From JBEIHI01 sp964655245 (GTDB lineage Bacteria; Bdellovibrionota; UBA2394), in the NCBI GenBank assembly GCA_964655245.1, contig CAZZLQ010000004.1, positions 6,745 to 70,744 on the forward strand: a stretch of DNA of 64,000 nucleotides. The letters run 5' to 3'. A program made the translations under genes and the position numbers. Each line of letters opens with the position of its first letter. The first letter of the stretch is position 1. The notes under the pieces are model-generated. The model made no database searches and was not told the DNA's origin. It saw only the letters and a list, made by a program, of their open reading frames with translations. Shown in pieces: positions 59,015-64,000 of this stretch.

Positions 59015-60860
59015 CGCCAACATAGCCTCCCTGCGCACTCAGACGCAGATGCAACGCACCTCCAAGGCGCTTCAGCGCGCTCTTGAGCGCTTGTCCTCGG
59101 GCCAAAGAATCAACTCCGCTCGAGATGATGCCTCAGGTCTTGCTCGAGGTGTGGGCCTTGAGTCGCAGGTTCGTGGCTTGAACCGAGCCATTCTCAATAT
59201 GAATGAAGCACAGGGAATGCTGATGACGGCCGAGGGGGCCTTGCAGACGCAGGTTGATCTCGTTCAGAGAATGCGTGAGCTTGCAGTGCAAGCGGCCAAT
59301 GGCACACTGACTTCGAACGATCGCGCCAATCTGGATCAAGAACTTCAGTCCCTACTCGCAGAGTTTAATCGTATAACACAAGATACGACGTTCAATGGAG
59401 CAGCCCTTTTGGATGGAAGTCTGGGAACTCAAAAGATTCAGGTTGGGACGGAGAAGAATCAGAGTGTTGATCTTAAGATGAGATCGATGGGGGCATCGGG
59501 AGTATTTCGAAAGGACGTGGGCTCGGGAGCGTTCACTCAGACGTCAACTCTTGCGGTGAATGGAACTGTCTCGATGAGCGAATTTGCAGATCTCAATGGA
59601 GATGGTCATTTGGATCTCATCGTGGCGACAGAATTGGGTTTTCAAGTTCTTGATGGCAAAGGAGACGGAACATTTGCCGTCGCAAGAACTGTGTTTGCGG
59701 GGTTCGTAGACAATAATTTTGGCTTCGAAAACTACAACCGCTTCGCCGTGGGAGATGTCACCGGAGATGGAAATCTCGACATCGTCTTCAATGGATCCGC
59801 AGTTCTTGCGGGTGATGGCCGAGGGGGCTTCGGAGAAGAAACTGGTGGTCAGGTACCTCAGGGCAACATACAGCTGGCGGATTTCAATGGAGATGGAGCT
59901 CTCGATATCGTCACGAGCAATGTCTTCGGTGTGTTGAATTTCATTACTTTGAGCGATGGGAATGGTGGATTTTTGAGTCCAGAGAATCTTGGAGATACGC
60001 CCAATGGAGGATCGGCCGTGGTTGGGGACTTCAATAGCGATGGTCATCAAGATGTCATCATCCTGAATCGGAATTTTAACTCCGTTACACTTTACGCTGG
60101 AAACGGAACCGGCGAGTTGGTGGAGACTGTCAGCAGCTTTCTAGTTGGTTCCACATATCCCACATTGTTTGAGGTAAGTGATTTTGATTCTGATGGCGAT
60201 CTAGACCTGATCTTGGGGGATGGAGTGACCGTGCGATTGGCGACTAACAATGGAAGTGGGAGCTTTGTTGCATCCTCAACGGCCTACTCCATGGGAGCGA
60301 TTGTTCAGGATATCAGGTCTCAGGATCTCAATGATGATGGACGAGTTGATCTTGTTGTAAAGACCGACTCATCGATCTCTGTATCATTGGGTCAGGGTGG
60401 TGGAGTTTTCTCATCGAGAGTCACTGTTGCTTCAGGACTAAATGCCTTTGCCCTTGGCGATGTCACCGGTGATGGGGTTGTGGATTTTTTTGGTAGCTCT
60501 GGTAGCTCTGCCTTGGTTTATGCGGCTGTGTTAACAACGGCTGCAGCTGACAATGAAGTACGCATTCAGACCCAAGAACAGGCAGAGAAACTTTTAGGAA
60601 TCTTGGATAACGCGATTGATCGGATTTCCGAGGAGAGATCAAATCTCGGAGCCCTTTCTCATCGCCTCGACTATGCTCAGTCCGTTACCTCTCAGACTCG
60701 TGAAAATCTCGCATCAGCTCGATCTCAGATCATGGATGCGGATCTTGCAGAGGAAACTGCAGAACTCACTCGCCTGCAAATCCTCCAACAAGCTCAAGCC
60801 AGCGTTCTCGCTCAATCTAACTTAAGCCTACGAATAGCTCTTCAACTTCTGAGCTTCTAA
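59004..60860 (+). CDS. Flagellin with inserted seven-repeat FG-GAP beta-propeller domain
   Basis: The N-terminal 165 or so residues are canonical flagellin D0/D1 (RINANIASLRTQTQ, LERLSSGQRINSARDDASGLA, TFNGAALLDG). The C-terminal 105 residues are the matching D1/D0 helix (AIDRISEERSNLGALSHRL, ARSQIMDADLAEETAEL, terminal LSLRIALQLLSF). Between them (about residues 168-514) seven D-x-[NDT]-x-D-G-type calcium loops occur at residues 196, 251, 293, 342, 393, 441 and 486, spaced 42-55 apart. These are FG-GAP/VCBS repeats predicted to form a seven-bladed propeller. The frame is open to 58830, but flagellins begin at RIN. The TTG at 59004, with AGGAGG five bases upstream, gives 618 residues; GTG at 59001 is an alternative. 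Confidence 0.9.
   Translation: MRINANIASLRTQTQMQRTSKALQRALERLSSGQRINSARDDASGLARGVGLESQVRGLNRAILNMNEAQGMLMTAEGALQTQVDLVQRMRELAVQAANGTLTSNDRANLDQELQSLLAEFNRITQDTTFNGAALLDGSLGTQKIQVGTEKNQSVDLKMRSMGASGVFRKDVGSGAFTQTSTLAVNGTVSMSEFADLNGDGHLDLIVATELGFQVLDGKGDGTFAVARTVFAGFVDNNFGFENYNRFAVGDVTGDGNLDIVFNGSAVLAGDGRGGFGEETGGQVPQGNIQLADFNGDGALDIVTSNVFGVLNFITLSDGNGGFLSPENLGDTPNGGSAVVGDFNSDGHQDVIILNRNFNSVTLYAGNGTGELVETVSSFLVGSTYPTLFEVSDFDSDGDLDLILGDGVTVRLATNNGSGSFVASSTAYSMGAIVQDIRSQDLNDDGRVDLVVKTDSSISVSLGQGGGVFSSRVTVASGLNAFALGDVTGDGVVDFFGSSGSSALVYAAVLTTAAADNEVRIQTQEQAEKLLGILDNAIDRISEERSNLGALSHRLDYAQSVTSQTRENLASARSQIMDADLAEETAELTRLQILQQAQASVLAQSNLSLRIALQLLSF
59589..60485 (+). repeat. Seven FG-GAP/VCBS repeat units within the flagellin gene
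   Basis: Calcium-loop codons begin at 59589, 59754, 59880, 60027, 60180, 60324 and 60459. Each unit has the form DxxxDGxxD followed by hydrophobic residues. The DNA of the loops is similar but clearly diverged (for example first and third units share CAATGGAGATGG), so the array is old rather than a recent tandem duplication. Confidence 0.9.
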
Positions 60861-61194
60861 ACTCATTCGGGGCATCTTCATCCGCCTTTGAAGAAGACAG
60901 GCTTGCGGATCTGTGACTTCTCTCCAGGTGTGCGAGTCATTGAGCATCACCGCTGAGCACGCCAGAAGAAAAGCTGACAGACTCTGCAGTCATAGTGTGC
61001 CTCCTGAGGCCAGCGAGGTTTGTGTACACAACCGGTTCACCGAAGTGCCTCAGAGCCTCATCGGCGCCGCTTGCAGACTCGCACTCAGGTGGTCGGCTTC
61101 CAGATCGGACAAAGAAGCCGTGATATGGTGCCAGGATGTGCAGGAATGAGACTTGACCCCATATGATGTAACCGAAAGTCTATGAGGAGGAGTT
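60861..61194. other. Non-coding stretch between flagellin and tRNA-Leu, rich in inverted repeats
   Basis: No convincing gene is seen; one frame starting at 60913 (78 codons) lacks family or codon support. Symmetric elements are: ATCCGC (60880-60885)/GCGGAT (60905-60910), GACT-CTGC-AGTC (60981-60992), GCCTC-CT-GAGGC (61000-61011) and the palindrome TTGTGTACACAA (61020-61031) overlapping AACCGGTT (61030-61037). The first may be the end of the flagellin transcript but has no T-run. The others are of unknown purpose. Confidence 0.5.
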
Positions 61195-61280
61195 TGCTCG
61201 TGGCCCGAATCGAACGGGCACGGACCTTGCGGCCCTCAGGATTTTAAGTCCTGTGCGTCTACCAGTTCCGCCACACGAGC
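61195..61280 (-). tRNA. tRNA-Leu(UAA)
   Basis: On the minus strand an 86-base class II tRNA folds with acceptor stem GCTCGTG/CACGAGC and discriminator A. The D-arm has GGTAGACGC, the anticodon stem CAGGA/TCCTG has loop CTTAAAA (anticodon TAA), a long variable arm follows and the T-arm has TTCGATT. The 3' CCA is not encoded. It stands alone between two non-coding stretches. Confidence 0.96.
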
Positions 61281-61356
61281 TCGGATCTGTTTAGAGCTAA
61301 GGAATTAGCAAACGCCTTCCTTGCCCACAACAAAAATGCTCAAAACGAGCAGGGAA

Positions 61357-62043
61357 TCAGTACATGTGGAGAATTTGACTAAATCCTATTTTGCGCAGCT
61401 CCAGCTCCCATTGAAGAGCTCGGCGCGGATTGCGTAGGACAAAAATGGCTCCCGGATTCACATGAGTTTTATGACGATTCATGAGGTCCTTAAAGGCTTT
61501 GCGATGATAGTGAGCCCCGTAGTTTCCCAGGCGGACTTCCTCATCGAGCGCCCGCATCTCGTAGATCGCATCAAAGAGGGGAATTCGATCTCCCAAAAAT
61601 CTATCAAAGCCCATGACACCCGGAATCTGAATTTCAACTGTAAATCCTAGGATGCCTTTCCAGGGGCGGAGCTCATCACTTGCTTCCACACTTTTTTTGA
61701 GCAAATCGTTGGGGCTATAGGTTTCAGAATTCCAGTGAACCAAGATGTCGAGATCTGAAATCGATAAAGGTTTCGGACCTTCCGAATGATTAGTGCGGCT
61801 TCCGTACAGGACGATGACCTCTGCATCCGAAAACTCAGGAGTATCCTGCATAAAAATCAGGAGTTCAGCCAAATCTTTTCGATTCATTCCAATCGGAGGA
61901 CGCAGGTGCGGTGCCTGTGATTCAAAATGATGAATCAGAGAAAGAACGCGGAGCGTGTCATGACATCGCGCAAAAAGAGGATCTCGAAACTGAAGATTCG
62001 TGCCCAGACCAAAAGCAAAAAGCAAAACCACCCAAAAACGCAT
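61357..62043 (-). CDS. Nucleotidyltransferase-fold protein with N-terminal hydrophobic signal
   Basis: The central part shows the minimal nucleotidyltransferase pattern: VLYGSRTNHSEGPKPLSISDLDILVHW, with Gly81-Ser82 and the metal-binding pair Asp97/Asp99, and a possible third acidic residue Glu137 in FTVEIQI. Unlike cytoplasmic members of this fold it begins with a hydrophobic stretch (RFWVVLLFAFGLGTNL) that looks like a signal or anchor. The acceptor molecule is unknown. The ATG has GAGAGG six bases upstream. A partner minimal-toxin or HEPN gene is not adjacent. Confidence 0.72.
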   Translation of the reverse strand: MRFWVVLLFAFGLGTNLQFRDPLFARCHDTLRVLSLIHHFESQAPHLRPPIGMNRKDLAELLIFMQDTPEFSDAEVIVLYGSRTNHSEGPKPLSISDLDILVHWNSETYSPNDLLKKSVEASDELRPWKGILGFTVEIQIPGVMGFDRFLGDRIPLFDAIYEMRALDEEVRLGNYGAHYHRKAFKDLMNRHKTHVNPGAIFVLRNPRRALQWELELRKIGFSQILHMY

Positions 62044-62062
62044 CTCAACCTCTCTTGACGAA

Positions 62063-62074
62063 ATCTTGCAAGAT
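62063..62074. promoter_or_regulatory. 12-bp palindrome before the nucleotidyltransferase-like gene
   Basis: ATCTTGCAAGAT is a perfect palindrome located 20 bp upstream of the start at 62043. It could be a dimeric regulator site. No matching copy elsewhere in the window was noticed. Confidence 0.35.
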
Positions 62075-62117
62075 TCGGTTCAGGCGGCCAAGCATTTAGT
62101 GCCCTGCGGGAGGCCTT

Positions 62118-62150
62118 AAAAAGCCGATGAGCTGAAAAGAGCTGAGGCTT
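62118..62150 (-). terminator. Intrinsic terminator after the coiled-coil secreted protein gene
   Basis: Read leftward, AAGCC (complement of 62146-62150) pairs with GGCTT, with an inner AGCT/AGCT pair and loop, followed by a run of T residues (the A-run at 62118-62122 on the plus strand). It lies just after the stop of the 62158 gene, within the 114-bp gap before the nucleotidyltransferase-like gene. Confidence 0.55.
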
Positions 62151-62157
62151 GGAAGTC

Positions 62158-62679
62158 TCAGTAGTCTCCCAAAGGCAAGGGCTCAATCGAGCGGAAGGTG
62201 CGAGTTTTCTGAGTCTTGGTCACGCTTTCCGTCGCAGGGATCTCTGGATTTTCTAACGTGGCTTGCTTGCTGAGCTCATCCAACTCCTCTTTCTTGGCCG
62301 TCAACTCTTGATGGGCCACTTCCAAGAAAGATTGATTGGTTGCTGGATCGATGATCTCTTCAAATGAAGTGCAGATCGCATTATCGGAAAGAAGCTCTTC
62401 TAGGTTCTTCACTTCCGAGCGAAGGCTTTCGATTCGACGAAGTTGTTTGATCTTTCGAATCAGATCTTCCACCAAAATATCTCGGACCTTACGATCGGAT
62501 GCTGGATCCACTGCATTTTGAACAAAGAATGAGTTCTCGGTGAGGACCTTCCTGATCCGAGCAATAGATTCAATCAGGCCGATGTCCGGCTGACCCTTCT
62601 CTTGAGTTGATGCTTCAACGGAAGCAATTCCGAACGCGCTGAAAAATGCAAACAGCACCACTGTGAATAATGATTTCAT
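62158..62679 (-). CDS. Small exported protein with predicted coiled coil (173 aa)
   Basis: The N-terminal 24 residues are a classical signal peptide (KSLFTVVLFAFFSAFGIASVEAS). The mature part is highly charged with long helices rich in Glu, Lys and Leu (about 35-145), suggesting a coiled coil, and a polar proline-containing C-terminal end. A single cysteine is present. I do not recognise a family. The ATG at 62679 has a GGGGG run five bases upstream. It has its own terminator and is divergent from the sulfurtransferase. Confidence 0.75.
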   Translation of the reverse strand: MKSLFTVVLFAFFSAFGIASVEASTQEKGQPDIGLIESIARIRKVLTENSFFVQNAVDPASDRKVRDILVEDLIRKIKQLRRIESLRSEVKNLEELLSDNAICTSFEEIIDPATNQSFLEVAHQELTAKKEELDELSKQATLENPEIPATESVTKTQKTRTFRSIEPLPLGDY

Positions 62680-62845
62680 AACGACCCCCAAAAATGATCA
62701 AAACTGGTTTACCCTTGGTGTGATGCTACTTGGATAGCAATCGCACCCACCCCTTGGTCTTAGCCAAGAAAGCGGCACTAGGGCAAATAAATACCAAAGT
62801 CGTAAACCATGTACAACCGACCCAGGTCTGGGCTTAGATTTTTGA

Positions 62846-63688
62846 ATGAGCAGGAATGGACCTTTGGTGCGACTCGATAAAGGCGGTTTAGAGAGCTTAT
62901 TGAGGGCCCCGCTGGAACCTATTGTCTGGTTAGACTGCCGTTTTGACCTCAAGGACCCCCAGGCCGGCGAGGGGCGCTATGGGGAGGGGCATATCCCAGG
63001 AGCTGTCTATGCTCATCTGGAGCGAGATCTGAGCGGATTGAAGGGGCCCACGACGAGCCGCCATCCTCTGCCAACCCTAGAGCAAATGAAAGAGCGGTTT
63101 GAGGCCCTGGGCGTTTCCTCCCGCGTGCAAGTCATCGCTTACGATGATTCGGATATGGCTTTTGCAGCGCGGGCTTGGTGGATGCTCCGTTTTTTGGGTC
63201 ATGACAAGGTCAGTGTGCTCGACGGTGGATGGGCATCCTATGTGAAGTCGGGAGGTCCTATCGAGAAAGGGCGAGCGGCCGTTGAACGTGGAAGATTGGA
63301 TGTAAGGCCTCAGGCCCAGTTACTGGTCGAAGTCTCCGAGGTGGGCTCGATCGACTGTCTCGTCGACGCTCGAGATCCCGCTCGATATCGCGGTGAGATT
63401 GAGCCGATTGATCCTGTTGCGGGACATATTCCAAACGCATTCAATTTTTTCTACCGCCAAAGTCTTACGGACGATTTGAAGTTTAGATCATCAGATGTTT
63501 TGCGCCCTATGCTTGAGAAGTTTTATTCCTCAGGTATCGCGCCCACCTTCTACTGTGGGTCGGGTGTGACTGCTTGTATGAATGTTCTTGCCTGCGAAGT
63601 GGCTGGATTGCCGCTTCCTCGACTGTATGCGGGTTCATGGAGCGAGTGGATTAGAGACCCTCAGCGTCCTGTGGCTAAAGGGTCATGA
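62846..63688 (+). CDS. Two-domain sulfurtransferase (thiosulfate/3-mercaptopyruvate type)
   Basis: Two rhodanese domains lie in tandem: an inactive N-terminal one (about 1-145, with WLDCRFDL, GHIPGAVY and VLDGGWASYV) and an active C-terminal one (about 155-280) with LVDARDPARYRGE and the catalytic Cys237 in CGSGVTAC. The loop CGSGVT lies between the usual CRxGxx types of rhodanese and mercaptopyruvate enzymes and resembles the SseA group. No signal peptide is seen, so it is cytoplasmic. The 280-residue length is standard. The Shine-Dalgarno is weak. Confidence 0.9.
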   Translation: MSRNGPLVRLDKGGLESLLRAPLEPIVWLDCRFDLKDPQAGEGRYGEGHIPGAVYAHLERDLSGLKGPTTSRHPLPTLEQMKERFEALGVSSRVQVIAYDDSDMAFAARAWWMLRFLGHDKVSVLDGGWASYVKSGGPIEKGRAAVERGRLDVRPQAQLLVEVSEVGSIDCLVDARDPARYRGEIEPIDPVAGHIPNAFNFFYRQSLTDDLKFRSSDVLRPMLEKFYSSGIAPTFYCGSGVTACMNVLACEVAGLPLPRLYAGSWSEWIRDPQRPVAKGS

Positions 63689-63711
63689 TCAATCATTTCT
63701 GTTTTCTGTAC

Positions 63712-63737
63712 CGGCCGAACTCGATAGTGTTTGGCCG
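63712..63737 (+). promoter_or_regulatory. Hairpin directly before the Shine-Dalgarno of the last gene
   Basis: CGGCCGAAC (63712-63720) pairs with GTTTGGCCG (63729-63737), nine pairs with one G-U and an 8-base loop. The ribosome-binding AAAGGGGG begins at 63738. It may end the sulfurtransferase transcript or shape the start of the next mRNA. Confidence 0.5.
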
Positions 63738-63750
63738 AAAGGGGGTTTTC

Positions 63751-64000
63751 ATGCGATTCACCTTGTTGTCTCTGATTTTTTTGGGCTCAGTGCTGCCCTC
63801 TCAAGCCTTCACTCAAGATCTTTGGGGTTTGGTTCAGGGGGCGCAGTTTGCAGTTCCTGTTCAGGCGCCGGTTTCCAAAGTTTTTACCCCGTTAGGCTTT
63901 GACGATAATGATACCCCTCAGTTTGTGGTGGAAGGGGAATTTGAAAATGCCTGTTATTCTTTTGCGGGCGTTTTTTTAGCTCCGATTGATCGAGGTCGTC
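63751..64000 (+). CDS. Exported protein, N-terminal part only (cut by window end)
   Basis: An ATG with AAAGGGGG five bases upstream starts a frame that is open to the end of the window (83 codons). Residues 1-21 are a signal peptide (RFTLLSLIFLGSVLPSQAFTQ). The visible mature part (for example VSKVFTPLGFDDNDTPQFVVEGEFENACYSF) has no motif I recognise. It is probably periplasmic or secreted. Confidence 0.8.
   Translation, partial: MRFTLLSLIFLGSVLPSQAFTQDLWGLVQGAQFAVPVQAPVSKVFTPLGFDDNDTPQFVVEGEFENACYSFAGVFLAPIDRGR

Noticed and set aside
59505..60545. Assembly chimera joining a flagellin to an FG-GAP gene
   Set aside because: The frame is continuous, both flagellin ends match each other as a normal pair, repeats are complete and composition is uniform, so a real insertion is the better explanation; read coverage would settle it.
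60913..61149. Open frame of 78 codons after the flagellin gene
   Set aside because: It covers several inverted repeats, has no Shine-Dalgarno, signal or recognisable family, and odd codon use compared with neighbours.
62692..62845. Possible c-di-GMP (GEMM) riboswitch in the divergent gap before the sulfurtransferase
   Set aside because: Only short stretches such as GGGCAAAT and TAAACC look similar; the two paired helices and conserved core of GEMM could not be built.
1..64000. CRISPR arrays, insertion sequences, prophage genes, rRNA operons
   Set aside because: No regularly spaced repeats, transposase, integrase, phage structural gene or rRNA sequence was recognised on either strand.

Overview
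The window is a dense bacterial chromosome segment: about 58 protein genes and two tRNA genes, short gaps, many ATGA-type overlaps, frequent GTG and TTG starts, and moderate GC. It carries a complete Myxococcus/Bdellovibrio-style type IV pilus block (ABC transporter, pilD, two-component pair, minor pilins, pilMNOPQ, then accB, accC and a large TPR protein). It also has a lipidated branched-chain amino-acid binding protein, a flagellin and a LemA/TPM module. Together these suggest a Gram-negative, motile, amino-acid-using bacterium of the Bdellovibrionota or a related deltaproteobacterial lineage. That placement is inference from gene content and order. No phage, IS element, CRISPR array or rRNA was seen.

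Layout. 1-2365 (minus): yebC-ruvC-ruvA-ruvB, with ruvB cut by the left edge. 2496-7513: a parvulin lipoprotein followed by livKHMGF. 7495-9231 (minus): an exported protein of unknown function. 9409-12314: korA-korB. 12317-13504 (minus): a membrane diguanylate cyclase. 13462-16451: proline dehydrogenase and P5C dehydrogenase. 16462-18608 (minus): murF and a TauE/SafE permease. 18696-21506: two unknown membrane proteins. 21526-33563: the pilus block. 33618-38121: accB, accC and the TPR protein. 38134-38206: tRNA-Gly(CCC) with a partial copy of its 5' end nearby. 38516-44116: MFS transporter, unknown protein, TetR regulator, NTF2-like protein, Kup. 44160-50187: thioredoxin-like protein, ddl, lipA, E2, E3, lipB. 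50182-52379 (minus): cyclic-nucleotide-binding protein, VanZ-like protein, miaB. 52619-53674: an FG-GAP lipoprotein. 53671-55616 (minus): lemA and two TPM genes. 55658-58760: SDR, fabD, subtilase. 59004-60860: a flagellin with a very large insertion. 61195-61280: tRNA-Leu(UAA). 61357-64000: nucleotidyltransferase-fold protein, coiled-coil secreted protein, two-domain sulfurtransferase and a truncated exported protein.

How the genes work together. Amino-acid carbon can enter through LivKHMGF and be fed in through the proline pathway (PutA activities as two genes). 2-Oxoglutarate can be oxidised with ferredoxin by KorAB. The lipoate genes lipA and lipB flank an E2/E3 pair that needs lipoylation. 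The pilus block supplies regulation, prepilin processing, the alignment complex and the secretin.

The most unusual object is the flagellin. Canonical N- and C-terminal flagellin ends enclose about 345 residues with seven calcium-loop FG-GAP/VCBS repeats, the number expected for one complete seven-bladed beta-propeller. If it is assembled, the filament would display a propeller on each subunit. A separate FG-GAP lipoprotein lies 5.3 kb upstream. Other points of interest are a PilQ with its own lipobox beside a PilP without one, pilO and pilP in frame and separated only by a TAG codon, and a T8G9 tract forming the pilO ribosome-binding site. There are also structured leaders before lipA and the NTF2-like gene, and two long same-strand gene overlaps (miaB/vanZ-like and subtilase/fabD).
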